Notes: generated by a model from the letters alone, not told the origin. DNA of 64,000 bases from an uncultured Ignavibacteria bacterium (GCA_913061095.1 CAJXVM010000004.1:62001-126000), one strand, 5' to 3'. Counted from the stretch's first letter, positions 50,936-59,352 are shown. Program-made: numbers and translations.

Positions 50936-52258
50936 TCAGTGTTGATTATCGAGTTGTTTGATGCGGGATTGCAGTTCCTCGTTACCCGGATCACGCCTGA
51001 GCGCCGCGTTCCAGGCTTCGCGCGCCGCGTCTCGATCTCCGGTGAGTGCATGCAGCTCGCCGAGCATGATCATGATCTGCGCATCGGCGTTTCCGTTTTC
51101 GCGCAGCGTGGAGAGCACATCGATCGCGGCGGCATAGCGTTCGCGCGAGACGAGTGCGCGTACGAGAATCGAGGCGGCTTCGCGATTGTCAGGCGCGATG
51201 CGGAGCACTTCCTTGAACGACGCGATAGCTCCGTCGGTTTCGCCTTCGTTGAACAGCACTGCACCGCGGAACCAGAGCGGCCGCCAGTCATCGGGGAAAT
51301 CAGTATGCAGCGTGTCGAAAACACTGACCGCGCGCTCGATGTCACGGCGGTCCTGCAGGGCTTTCTGGAAAAAGATCTTGCCGATCTGCATGCGGTCTTC
51401 GTGACCGACGTCGCGGTTTCCCGCCAGCGGAAACAGCAGGTCGGAGGCCGCGGCCCAGTCACCGCCGTTCATGCGCGCTTCGGCCAGCAGCAGCCTGTAG
51501 CCGGGTTTGTCCGGATGCGACGTGCTGAGCGAATCGTACAGCGCAGCGGCCTGTGGAAAATCGAACTGCCGCATGTACAGATTGGCGGTGGTCTGCAGCA
51601 GATGCTCGGTCGGACCGTTGATCTCCCGCAGCTGCTCCAGCACGGCCGTCGCCGAGTCGAGACTGCCGCGCAGGCTATAGAGATTCGCCAGACGATACGC
51701 GGCATCACGATCCATGCCGTGCAGCAGGATGCGGCGGTATTCCATCATGGCGCGGAGGGTGTCATCCGATTCATAGAGACGTCCGAGCAGCATGCGCGAC
51801 GTATTGTCCGATGTGTCGCGGCGCAGGATATCCTCGAGCATGCCTGCAGCGGAATCGTTCTGTTTCGAGGAGAGATACAGCTCCGCCAGCATCCGTTTGA
51901 GACGGAGTGCACCGGGATCGCGCCGCACGGCGCTTCGCAGATGCGCGATCGCGTCCGTGCTGCGTTTGAGCTGCATCGCCGCGCGCGCCGCGGCGGCGTG
52001 AATGGCCGCGTCGTTATCGTAGTCGAGCGCCCGCTCGTAGGCGGTCAGCGCCTTTGCATACTCTTCCTGGAACTCGTACATCGAGCCCACGACGAACATA
52101 TTCAGCGCCACATCGGCGCGCTGTTCCTCCGTGCGGCCGAGTGAATCGGCAGCGTCATGCTGCTGAGCGAAGAGAACCGGGGAACGATGGAACGGAAACA
52201 GGATGAGCGGCAGGGCCGCGATGATAACATATCGAAGGATGCGGTATCTCGTATTCAC
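50936..52258 (-). CDS. TPR-repeat exported protein
   Basis: 440 residues from a GTG start. One N-terminal hydrophobic segment (ILRYVIIAALPLILFPF) acts as signal or anchor. About ten TPR-like helix pairs follow, for example MYEFQEEYAKALTAYERALDYD, LRSAVRRDPGALRLKRMLAELYLSSKQNDSAAGMLEDIL, PLWFRGAVLFNEGETDGAIASFKEVLRIAPDN and AREAWNAALRRDPGNEELQSRI. Such scaffolds bind partner proteins, here probably in the periplasm. A promoter (TTG-N21-TATATTTC) ends 4 nt before the GTG, so the message may be leaderless. An in-frame start at 52321 would lie upstream of that promoter. Confidence 0.82.
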   Translation of the reverse strand: MNTRYRILRYVIIAALPLILFPFHRSPVLFAQQHDAADSLGRTEEQRADVALNMFVVGSMYEFQEEYAKALTAYERALDYDNDAAIHAAAARAAMQLKRSTDAIAHLRSAVRRDPGALRLKRMLAELYLSSKQNDSAAGMLEDILRRDTSDNTSRMLLGRLYESDDTLRAMMEYRRILLHGMDRDAAYRLANLYSLRGSLDSATAVLEQLREINGPTEHLLQTTANLYMRQFDFPQAAALYDSLSTSHPDKPGYRLLLAEARMNGGDWAAASDLLFPLAGNRDVGHEDRMQIGKIFFQKALQDRRDIERAVSVFDTLHTDFPDDWRPLWFRGAVLFNEGETDGAIASFKEVLRIAPDNREAASILVRALVSRERYAAAIDVLSTLRENGNADAQIMIMLGELHALTGDRDAAREAWNAALRRDPGNEELQSRIKQLDNQH

Positions 52259-52262
52259 CGTG

Positions 52263-52294
52263 GAAATATACGGAGACACGCAAGCCCCGAACAA
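52263..52294 (-). promoter_or_regulatory. Promoter of the TPR-DUF4292 operon (leaderless arrangement)
   Basis: Minus strand: TTG (52294-52292), 21-nt spacer, TATATTTC (52270-52263), then CACG and GTG. A strong match to TTG-N(19-21)-TAnnTTTG. Confidence 0.6.
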
Positions 52295-52326
52295 GGCACA
52301 AATACGCACGTTGCGCTTCACGCCTA

Positions 52327-52357
52327 TTGACTGTCATTCAGGAATTGGCTACATTCC
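52327..52357 (+). promoter_or_regulatory. Putative rplU-rpmA promoter
   Basis: TTG (52327-52329), a 20-nt spacer, TACATTCC (52350-52357), about 45 nt before the rplU ATG. TACATTCC recurs upstream of the gene at 58084. Confidence 0.5.
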
Positions 52358-52402
52358 TTATTCTGGTAGAGTGAAGAACACTTGAGAATAGAAGGAACAG
52401 AA

Positions 52403-52714
52403 ATGTACGCGATTGTCAACATCAGCGGGAAGCAGTTCAAGGTTACCGAATCCCAGCAGCTGTACGTCCCGCTGCTCGAATCCGAAGTCGGCAGCACCGT
52501 CGAATTTGACGAGGTGATGCTGTATTCCGACGATGCGGGCGTGGTCGTGGGAACCCCGCGTGTCGATACCGCCACGGTCACCGCGAAAGTGCTCGAGCAC
52601 ATGAGAGACGAGAAAGTGCTGGTATTCAAGAAGAAGCGCCGGAAGGGCTATCGCAAGCTCAACGGTCACCGCCAGCAGTTTACGAAGATTGAAATCGACA
52701 GTATCAAGAAATAA
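52403..52714 (+). CDS. rplU: 50S ribosomal protein L21
   Basis: 103 residues, the normal L21 length. The N-terminus MYAIVNISGKQFKVTESQQLYVPLLESEVGSTVEFDEVML and the C-terminal KVLVFKKKRRKGYRKLNGHRQQFTKIEI are diagnostic. A component of the large subunit that contacts 23S rRNA. AAGGA lies 8 nt before the ATG; in-frame sequence upstream is not L21-like. Followed by rpmA after 17 nt, as in most bacteria. Confidence 0.97.
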   Translation: MYAIVNISGKQFKVTESQQLYVPLLESEVGSTVEFDEVMLYSDDAGVVVGTPRVDTATVTAKVLEHMRDEKVLVFKKKRRKGYRKLNGHRQQFTKIEIDSIKK

Positions 52715-52731
52715 TTTTCGTGGAGTAGAAC

Positions 52732-52989
52732 ATGGCTCATAAAAAAGGACTGGGCAGTTCGCGAAACGGCCGTGACAGTAATCCGCAGTATCTTGGCGTC
52801 AAAGCCTTCGGCGGCGAGCTGGTAACCGCCGGATCGATTCTCGTTCGGCAGCGCGGAACGAAGTTTCATCCGGGCAACAACGTCAAGCGCGGCGGTGACG
52901 ACACGCTGTTCTCTGTCATCGACGGCAAGGTCGCATTCGAGCGCACGGGCCGCGATCGCAAGCAGGTAAGTGTCTACCCGGAAGACTGA
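52732..52989 (+). CDS. rpmA: 50S ribosomal protein L27
   Basis: 85 residues, beginning [51 protein letters not shown], the canonical L27 sequence, whose N-terminal tail reaches the peptidyl-transferase centre. No Firmicute-type N-terminal cleavage extension is present. It ends just before a strong terminator (53018-53048). Confidence 0.98.
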   Translation: MAHKKGLGSSRNGRDSNPQYLGVKAFGGELVTAGSILVRQRGTKFHPGNNVKRGGDDTLFSVIDGKVAFERTGRDRKQVSVYPED

Positions 52990-53017
52990 CCGAGCGAATT
53001 TTTCACCGGGCGACCGG

Positions 53018-53048
53018 AAAGGGATGTCGAAACGGCATCCCTTTTTTT
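53018..53048 (+). terminator. Rho-independent terminator after rpmA
   Basis: AAAGGGATG...CATCCCTTT (9-bp arms, 53018-53026 and 53036-53044) runs into a seven-T tract. The -7 box TATATTTC of the next gene begins at 53050, directly after the terminator. Confidence 0.9.
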
Positions 53049-53106
53049 GTATATTTCAAGCCTGATTCTGATGCATCCACATTCACAGTACAGGAGTTGT
53101 TCCGAT

Positions 53107-53964
53107 ATGCGTAGACATCGATTGATGGCCGTCCTGCTTATCCTCGTACTGCCCGCCGCCGTGTTTTTCGCCGGCTGCAGCGACGACGACAATCCCAACG
53201 ATCCGAACAAGGGATATCAGCAGGTCGATATCCGCCTGCACAGCGGCGATCAGTTCACCTATGACCGATACGACCTCGACGAGAACAACCAGAAGATTAC
53301 CGAGAGCAAGAGCAAATACGAGGTTGAGTTCCTCAAGGGCAGCTCACTTCTGATCAGCTACAGTGACTGGTATTACCGCTTCGGGGTTGACCGCTCCACG
53401 AACGAGCGCGACACCATGTACATCCGCACCGAGACCATTACCCGTTCCAGCGATAACAGCTCGTATACGGAGTCACTGATGGCCTATGGTTTCGTATACG
53501 ATGTCCTTCAGATGTTCATCGGCGAAGTGATGGAATTTCAGCCCGATGGCGTGCCGACGATTCCCGGCGCAAACTGGGACGTGATCGCGAAGTATTACGA
53601 TGACGAAGGAAACGCCCTGGATCCCGGCGCCGAGTGGGAACTCGGTCCCGAAGGAGGCGTCATGCTGAACTTCACGTTCTCCGGTATCCCCGTCTCGGTC
53701 GAAGCGACCATGAAGGGCGTGCTGGATGCGCGCGAGGAAAAGGTTATGGCGAACAACCAGGAGATCACCACCTGGAAATCAAGCATCATTTTCAATCTCA
53801 ATGTGGCGAACAGCACCGAGCTTGATGTGAAGCTGAGTTTCTGGGCATCCCAGGATCCCAGCACCATGGTCAAGGTCATTCAGGAAAGTGCCACGGTGAC
53901 CCTGCCCGTGCTCGGACCGCTCACGATCACCGGTGAGACACAGGAATTGGTGTCCTGGTTCTGA
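53107..53964 (+). CDS. Lipoprotein of unknown function
   Basis: 285 residues. The signal peptide ends FAGC (lipidated Cys24), followed by an acidic Asp/Asn-rich tether (SDDDNPNDPNKGY). The mature part is beta-rich (VDIRLHSGDQFTYDRYDLDENNQKITESKSKYEVEF, VMLNFTFSGIPVSVEATMKGVLDAREEKVMANNQEITTWKSSIIFNLNV) and ends VLGPLTITGETQELVSWF. It has the look of FCB-group cell-surface lipoproteins; no family was recognised. A TATATTTC box (53050-53057) lies 50 nt upstream and an intrinsic terminator follows. Confidence 0.72.
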   Translation: MRRHRLMAVLLILVLPAAVFFAGCSDDDNPNDPNKGYQQVDIRLHSGDQFTYDRYDLDENNQKITESKSKYEVEFLKGSSLLISYSDWYYRFGVDRSTNERDTMYIRTETITRSSDNSSYTESLMAYGFVYDVLQMFIGEVMEFQPDGVPTIPGANWDVIAKYYDDEGNALDPGAEWELGPEGGVMLNFTFSGIPVSVEATMKGVLDAREEKVMANNQEITTWKSSIIFNLNVANSTELDVKLSFWASQDPSTMVKVIQESATVTLPVLGPLTITGETQELVSWF

Positions 53965-54044
53965 TCCTCCTCCGTCACAATTGGACCGTGATCCGTTCAC
54001 CGAACGGTGCTGCTTAATCGGCAGAAATACAATTGAGCGAAAAA

Positions 54045-54068
54045 GCCCCGCCCGAGGCGGGGTTTTTT
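54045..54068 (+). terminator. Rho-independent terminator after the lipoprotein gene
   Basis: CCCCGCC-CGA-GGCGGGG followed by six T. It ends the plus-strand transcript and faces the minus-strand terminator of the candidate small RNA at 54112-54139. Confidence 0.93.
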
Positions 54069-54111
54069 CGTTGTCCGGCCGGCAGCAAATCCGTGAACAA
54101 TGATGGGTCAT

Positions 54112-54250
54112 AAAAAAAACAGGCCCGGAATTCCGGGCCCGTTCGCCTGATAGTGATGAGTGGTATAGGGAGGTGGGAAGGAGTTTATGCGGCTGGAGCC
54201 GCATTCCCGATACTGTAATGAAGATTACAGTACCACTCGACATTTAAATA
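54112..54250 (-). ncRNA. Candidate small RNA with three hairpins and an intrinsic terminator
   Basis: Read on the minus strand: hairpin 1 TACTGTAAT-CTTC-ATTACAGTA (54232-54211), hairpin 2 ATGCGGCT-CC-AGCCGCAT (54204-54187), an unpaired pyrimidine stretch CTCCTTCCCACCTCCC (54184-54169) that could pair with Shine-Dalgarno sequences, then GGCCCGGAATTCCGGGCC (54139-54122) followed by eight T. No minus-strand protein gene lies upstream to need this terminator. The 5' end is uncertain; TTG-N20-TATTTAAA just upstream is a weak promoter. An alternative is that these are unrelated repeat hairpins. Confidence 0.5.
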
Positions 54251-54535
54251 AGCAATCAGTATGCCAAAATCAATACCCTTCGAAAATAAATCATATTGCG
54301 CAATATTCAAGCGACGTTCTAAATATATTGTTCGAAAGCCGGGCAGCGGTGGCAACGCCTGTGCGGATTTCGAACGACTGTCGCAGGTTCTTTCTCCGCC
54401 GCGGCCACTTTACCGCAGCCGTCCGGAATGCAGAAGCAGTCATCCTGTTTCCAGACCAGCGGTGAACTCCGTATATTTCCATAATCCAGATCGCTTCGAT
54501 TATTCCCCTCACCGTATCATCCCAGAGACTGTACC
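54251..54535. other. AT-rich spacer with the promoter of the PNGase-like gene
   Basis: No supported gene on either strand. TATATTTC at 54472-54479 with TTTC 20 nt upstream is a likely promoter for the 54536 gene (57-nt leader). The left part is more AT-rich than its surroundings. Confidence 0.5.
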
Positions 54536-57500
54536 ATGAAATTTCCCGCCCTCGCCCGCATAGTCATCCTGCTCGTCGTGTGTTTCCAGACTGCGGCAGC
54601 GGGTCCCGGAGACACGCTCGTCGTTCAAACCTTTACATGGAATTGGCCGGTGAATCCCGGCTGGAACGCACCGAAGGAAGGCTGGTTCCAGTTTCCCGAA
54701 GCCGGCGGCGAGTACGAGAAGATTCTCATGTACTACACGCTCAAGTGCGATCCATCACAGAATCCGGCCTGCGGCGAGTGGGATTACCTGACCTATACCC
54801 GCCTGTATGAACATACCGGTGTGTTCGATTCCAACCAGGTCACCCATCCGAATTTCATCGTCAACGGACAGACGCCCGATACGCTCGGATACATGCTCAA
54901 TCCATCCTGGCAGTACAGCCCGCGTCTTGAGAAGCGGATTGTGTATGACGACACGACGACGTTTGCCGAAACACCGGTGGGGCAGGGGATGACGGCAATG
55001 GATGCCCTCTTCCGTTCCTCCGCACGGGACAGCCGCACGTACCTGCTCTGGACCGAAGAGGAACTGGATGCCGCGGGTGTGGCGAAGGACAACGTGACCG
55101 CCCTGCGCTTCCATGTCGGTGAGGGAGAGGGACGCATCCACCGCCTGACCCTCCGCCTGCGCCGTTACACACTTGATGGATGGCAGGACGACATTCCGCT
55201 TGGCAATCCCGGGTGGGTGACCGTATACGATGGCGCGCTTGCGCTGACACCGAACAGCTGGAATACCATTCATTTTCTCCAGCCTTTCAGCTACTGGGCC
55301 GGCGATATCCTCGCCGAGTTTACGATCGACCGAATCGATGGGGATGGATATGCCGTCATGGCAGCTGATCTCGGAGAGGAACGCAGTTTTACGTCGCGGG
55401 AAGCTGACGGGCTTCTGTATTTCGATCAGTATCACCACGTCGACTGCGGTCCGTTCCCTGAACTCAATGACGCACAGGCCTTCACGCTCGAGGCCTGGAT
55501 GCGCGCGGACAAGCTGCGCAACTGGTCGAATCTCATGATCAAGGGCGCAGGCAACGACAACCGCGTCGGTATTCAATTCAACGCCCCGGAGAACGGTCGC
55601 AGCGACGTGTACTGTCTCGTCGGGAACGGAGCGAACTCGTACGGGCGCACAACCAACCGGCCGGTATTCGAAGGCGACTGGATTCACATCTCCATGGTGT
55701 ATGACGGAACGAAAAACACGCAGGAGGAGCGGTTGCGACTGTACATCAACGGCAGCCCGCATGCGTTGGATTACAATGGTACGATCCCGGCATTCACGGC
55801 TGTCAACGGGGCCGACTTCACCATCTCTTCATTCAAAGCGGACGCCATGACGGGTGTCATCGACGAGGTGCGCGTCTGGGGCGCCGCCCTGACGCAGGAA
55901 CAGGTGCGGGAGCGCGCGTTTACACAGCTCGAGGCGACGGATCCGCTCTTCGATCGGCTGCTGGCCTATTACGATTTCAATGATGGGAGCGGCATGACCG
56001 CCACCGATCGCACCGGGGCGCATGACGGACGCCTGCTCACCCCGCAGTGGCGGTCGCACGACGGGCATCGTGTCAAAGGATTCGTGCCCTCGACCCTCCG
56101 GCCGAACGTGGTTTTCGAGCAGGGATCATTTGACAGTCAAATCGAGGAGCAGCTGGCGGTCGACACGCTGCAGAAGCCGATGATGATGGTCGTGCTCTTC
56201 GAGGATACGACGCGCGCGAACATCCCGACGGATACGCTGTTCGTGTGGCCGACGTATCACACCTATAGCTTTGCTCCTGACGGCAGTGTTGCCGATTCCC
56301 AGTTCGTCACGCCTGATGCATGGCTTTACCGCGAGGATCATTTCCACTATGATACGCCTTTTGAACTGGTCAACCGCTATGAACTCGGACGGTACATCAC
56401 GCCCTACGGTATCGGTCTCGATCTCGGCGATGGCTGGACCTGGGTCTATGACGTCACCGACTTCGCCCCGTTGCTCACGGATTCGGTTCATCTCACGGCC
56501 GGGAATTTCCAGGAGTTGCTGGATCTGAAGTTCATCTTTGTCGAAGGCACACCGCCGCGTGACGTGCTCAAAGTGCAGAATCTCTGGCAGGGGACCTTCC
56601 CGCTGAAGACGTTCGAGGAACGTGTCGCCCCGAAGACGGTAGATCTCGATCCCGCTGCATCGATGTTCAAGTTGCGCACAACCGCAACAGGGCATGATTT
56701 CAGCAATGCCACCAACTGCGCCGAGTTCTGTCCGAAAATCCACAGTGTGGAAGTCGACGGCACACAGCGCTGGAACTGGCAGATCATTCAGGAATGCGCC
56801 GACAATCCGTTGTACCCGCAGGGCGGCACGTGGGTGTATGACCGCGCGGGCTGGTGTCCCGGCATGGAGGCGACCACGCAGGAACTCGAGCTTACGCCGT
56901 ATGTTCAGGGCACGCAGGTGGAACTGGACTACGATTCCCAGTATGATGAGTTCGGACGCTACGTATTTGAATCTCAGCTGGTGTCATACGGTCCGCCGAA
57001 TCACCAGCTCGACGCCGCCGTGGATGAAATCATCGCGCCGAGCACGAATGAACTGCACAACCGTTTCAATCCCACCTGCGGACGCCCGCAGATCGTCATT
57101 CAGAACCGCGGTGAGCAGGAACTGACCAGCGTTACGATCACGTATGGCCCGCGTGACGGGAATACCAGCACCTACGAATGGAGCGGTCGTCTGGATTTCC
57201 TTGAGAAGGAAACCGTGGTGCTGCCGGCGTTCGACTGGGGTGAATGGGGATCGGAGAATATCTTCGACGTGCGCCTGAGCGCGCCGAATGGGGGCAGCGA
57301 TGAATACATGCACAATGACACGCAGTTCAGCTACTTTGAGACGGTGCAGGTGTTCGATACCCGCCTCGTCGTGCGTTTCAATACCAACAGTGCTCCGTTT
57401 GAAAACCGCTGGGAGGTTCTCGATCGCGATGGAAGCGTGGTCTACAGCCAGAGCAGCTTCGGCGCGAACCGTACCTATTATGATACGCTGGACCTTGCGC

Positions 57501-57961
57501 CGGGCTGTTACGAGATCGTCCTCCACGACAGCGGCGATGACGGGATCTCATGGTGGGCGAACAACGACGGCACCGGCTCGTTCCAGTTCCGTCTAGTGGG
57601 TGTCAGCTTCTGGGACAGCGTCAATCCGGATTTCGGCAAGTCTATCCGCTACCCTTTCCGCTATTCCAACCTTGTCGCGGTGGAAGATATTCCCTCTGCG
57701 GCCGGCGGCTTCGAACTGTATCCGAATCCCGCGCGCGACCGGCTGACACTGCGCTATGACCACGCTGCGGGGCGTGCGCTGCATTACGAGGTGTACAGCA
57801 TGCTTGGTGAGAAGGTCCTGGAAGGTGCGCCGCGTGAATCCGTATCCGGTTCCTGGACGGAGCATGTTCACACGCACGGTCTTCAGCCGGGCAGCTATGT
57901 CATGACAGTGGTCGACGGCCGGCATATTCTCGCACGCGAACACTTCACTGTCGTACGATGA
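54536..57961 (+). CDS. PNGase F-like, LamG-containing secreted protein with T9SS sorting domain
   Basis: 1141 residues. Signal peptide 1-22. The N-terminal region (about 25-280) contains LKCDPSQNPACGEWDYLTYTRLYE, like the cysteine-rich start of PNGase F-type domains. A LamG/concanavalin-type domain lies at about 300-480 (HVDCGPFPELNDAQAFTLEAWMRADKL...GVIDEVRVWGAALTQEQV). A second PNGase F-like half spans about 540-880 (WQIIQECADNPLYPQGGTWVYDRAGWCPG). A beta-domain and a C-terminal T9SS domain follow (FELYPNPARDRLTLRYD...PGSYVMTVVDG). PNGase F removes N-glycans from proteins; whether the catalytic residues are intact here is not certain. Likely surface-exposed. Confidence 0.82.
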   Translation: MKFPALARIVILLVVCFQTAAAGPGDTLVVQTFTWNWPVNPGWNAPKEGWFQFPEAGGEYEKILMYYTLKCDPSQNPACGEWDYLTYTRLYEHTGVFDSNQVTHPNFIVNGQTPDTLGYMLNPSWQYSPRLEKRIVYDDTTTFAETPVGQGMTAMDALFRSSARDSRTYLLWTEEELDAAGVAKDNVTALRFHVGEGEGRIHRLTLRLRRYTLDGWQDDIPLGNPGWVTVYDGALALTPNSWNTIHFLQPFSYWAGDILAEFTIDRIDGDGYAVMAADLGEERSFTSREADGLLYFDQYHHVDCGPFPELNDAQAFTLEAWMRADKLRNWSNLMIKGAGNDNRVGIQFNAPENGRSDVYCLVGNGANSYGRTTNRPVFEGDWIHISMVYDGTKNTQEERLRLYINGSPHALDYNGTIPAFTAVNGADFTISSFKADAMTGVIDEVRVWGAALTQEQVRERAFTQLEATDPLFDRLLAYYDFNDGSGMTATDRTGAHDGRLLTPQWRSHDGHRVKGFVPSTLRPNVVFEQGSFDSQIEEQLAVDTLQKPMMMVVLFEDTTRANIPTDTLFVWPTYHTYSFAPDGSVADSQFVTPDAWLYREDHFHYDTPFELVNRYELGRYITPYGIGLDLGDGWTWVYDVTDFAPLLTDSVHLTAGNFQELLDLKFIFVEGTPPRDVLKVQNLWQGTFPLKTFEERVAPKTVDLDPAASMFKLRTTATGHDFSNATNCAEFCPKIHSVEVDGTQRWNWQIIQECADNPLYPQGGTWVYDRAGWCPGMEATTQELELTPYVQGTQVELDYDSQYDEFGRYVFESQLVSYGPPNHQLDAAVDEIIAPSTNELHNRFNPTCGRPQIVIQNRGEQELTSVTITYGPRDGNTSTYEWSGRLDFLEKETVVLPAFDWGEWGSENIFDVRLSAPNGGSDEYMHNDTQFSYFETVQVFDTRLVVRFNTNSAPFENRWEVLDRDGSVVYSQSSFGANRTYYDTLDLAPGCYEIVLHDSGDDGISWWANNDGTGSFQFRLVGVSFWDSVNPDFGKSIRYPFRYSNLVAVEDIPSAAGGFELYPNPARDRLTLRYDHAAGRALHYEVYSMLGEKVLEGAPRESVSGSWTEHVHTHGLQPGSYVMTVVDGRHILAREHFTVVR

Positions 57962-57999
57962 ATTCGTGAAGGATATCCGGCTCTTTGTGAGAGCATACG

Positions 58000-58028
58000 C
58001 AGGCGGTCCGGACAGACCGCCTGTGTCT
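58000..58028 (+). terminator. Terminator after the PNGase-like gene
   Basis: CAGGCGGTC-CGGACA-GACCGCCTG (58000-58023, 9-bp arms) followed by TGTCTTCTT. Confidence 0.75.
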
Positions 58029-58047
58029 TCTTAGACGAAAAGATGTA

Positions 58048-58079
58048 TTGGTCTTTTTCATAATCCTGTCGTACATTCC
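58048..58079 (+). promoter_or_regulatory. Promoter of the 58084 gene (leaderless arrangement)
   Basis: TTG (58048-58050), a 21-nt spacer, TACATTCC (58072-58079), then CCGC and the ATG at 58084. Confidence 0.5.
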
Positions 58080-58083
58080 CCGC

Positions 58084-58701
58084 ATGTCACGTCTGTTCTG
58101 CTGCATGCTTCTGCTCTGCGCTGCCTGGCCGGGAACGTTCCCGCTGCACGCGCAGGAACACGGTCACGACCGCACAGTGCCTCCGCGGCCGGATCTGCCC
58201 CGGGATGGTCCTGCTGCAGAGGTGACACTGCTGCGTGATGTCAGGCCGGATGTGTTCATGCCGGGATTCCGTGAATACAACCTGATGCTGGAAGAGGAAG
58301 AGCGACTCATCGCACTGCGAAACATGATGATGATTACCCTGCGCCTGTCGGGGCTGCAAGATGATCGCGTCCCTCCACGGCAGTCGGATATGGATATCAT
58401 CCACGCGAATCTCGGAACGGATCTCGCCCTCTGCAGAAGCAGCATCAATGGCTGGAAGATGCTGGGGTACATCGTGCTCACGCTTGCCGCGCAGTTTGCA
58501 CTTTCATACGCCAGGGAGACGCTGATGGGGAGGAGAACAGACGAACTGGATTATCTGTATCTGCCGCGTGGTCCAGGCGTGGTTCGGACATTTTCTGAAG
58601 CGCGCACTATGGCCCTCTGGCAGGGGAAAATACAGGCTATGGAAACCTGGTATGATTTCTACTGGTCGGTGAAGAACAAACCGCCCTGCTATCCCAGATA
58701 A
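58084..58701 (+). CDS. Exported protein of unknown function
   Basis: 205 residues. Signal peptide MSRLFCCMLLLCAAWPGTFPLHAQ, then a His/Pro/Arg-rich stretch (EHGHDRTVPPRPDLPRDGP). A helix-rich middle (FREYNLMLEEEERLIALRNMMMITLRLSG) is followed by one further hydrophobic segment (about 133-150, MLGYIVLTLAAQFALSYA) that could span the membrane, and a basic/aromatic tail. No family was recognised. The start is the ATG opening the signal peptide; an upstream in-frame start at 58048 would lie within the promoter. Flanked by unrelated genes. Confidence 0.65.
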   Translation: MSRLFCCMLLLCAAWPGTFPLHAQEHGHDRTVPPRPDLPRDGPAAEVTLLRDVRPDVFMPGFREYNLMLEEEERLIALRNMMMITLRLSGLQDDRVPPRQSDMDIIHANLGTDLALCRSSINGWKMLGYIVLTLAAQFALSYARETLMGRRTDELDYLYLPRGPGVVRTFSEARTMALWQGKIQAMETWYDFYWSVKNKPPCYPR

Positions 58702-58720
58702 CGGATGCGACACTTCAGGG

Positions 58721-59263
58721 TCAGTCGTTGCTCCGCTCCCAGGAGCTACGATCCAGCGAATATAAGAGCTCACCTTCTGCCGCGTTGAATCCTGCCTGCT
58801 TCGGCAGTGAAGGCTGGAAACCTGTTTTATCGATCAGTGCGATGGAGCGAGTGTTCTGCGGCACCGTTCGCGCGACTATCAGACGCATCTCCAGCGTCTC
58901 GAAACAGTACCGTATCAACAGGCGCAGCGCCTCCAGTGCATATCCCTTCTTCTGGAATTCCGGGGCCAGTGTCATCCCGAGTTCCGCAATGTCGGCCGCG
59001 GCAAGGGGGACGTGGATACCGCAGTCTCCGATCAGGTCATCACGTTCCCGCAGAACGATTGCGAACTGATACCATATCCCCGGCATGCCGGGGGTCAGCC
59101 GTTTCAGCTTCCGAATGAACTGCCGTACATCGGATCTCCCCTGCGGCTTCCACATCTGGTAACGCACGACATCCGGATTGGAGCGGTAGCGAAAGACCGC
59201 TTCGCTGTCGCCGAGCTGCAGCGGTCGTATCAGGAGACGTTGTGATGCAATGGATGATGTCAT
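58721..59263 (-). CDS. GNAT-family acetyltransferase (RimJ/RimL-like)
   Basis: 180 residues, one GNAT domain. RLLIRPLQLGDSEAVFRYRSNPDVVRYQMW is the RimJ/RimL-type opening. AELGMTLAPEFQKKGYALEALRLLIRYCFETLEMRLIVARTVPQNTRSIALIDKTGFQ holds the acetyl-CoA binding loop (Q-K-K-G-Y-A variant of the Q/R-x-x-G-x-G/A motif) and the C-terminal N-x-x-S-x-x-L-x-x-K-x-G-F motif. It transfers acetyl groups to amines, possibly protein N-termini; the substrate is unknown. Confidence 0.88.
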   Translation of the reverse strand: MTSSIASQRLLIRPLQLGDSEAVFRYRSNPDVVRYQMWKPQGRSDVRQFIRKLKRLTPGMPGIWYQFAIVLRERDDLIGDCGIHVPLAAADIAELGMTLAPEFQKKGYALEALRLLIRYCFETLEMRLIVARTVPQNTRSIALIDKTGFQPSLPKQAGFNAAEGELLYSLDRSSWERSND

Positions 59264-59290
59264 GACCAGAAGAACTGTTTCGCTCTAAAG

Positions 59291-59352
59291 TGGTACTGAA
59301 ATACCATTTTTTCAAGATTCCGTTTTGCAGACGCCGCCTGAAGCGGCGTTTT
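59291..59352 (+). terminator. Two plus-strand terminator-like hairpins upstream of the GNAT gene
   Basis: TGGTA-CTGAAA-TACCA followed by six T (59291-59312), then ACGCCGC-CTGAA-GCGGCGT followed by TTTG (59331-59352). The nearest plus-strand gene ends 590 bp upstream, with the minus-strand GNAT gene between. They could end a read-through or antisense transcript, or a short RNA. Confidence 0.55.

Noticed and set aside
54187-54539. Two ~92-codon plus-strand open frames in the spacer before the PNGase-like gene
   Set aside because: No ribosome site, unrelated composition, and they overlap the hairpins of the candidate small RNA and the promoter of the next gene.
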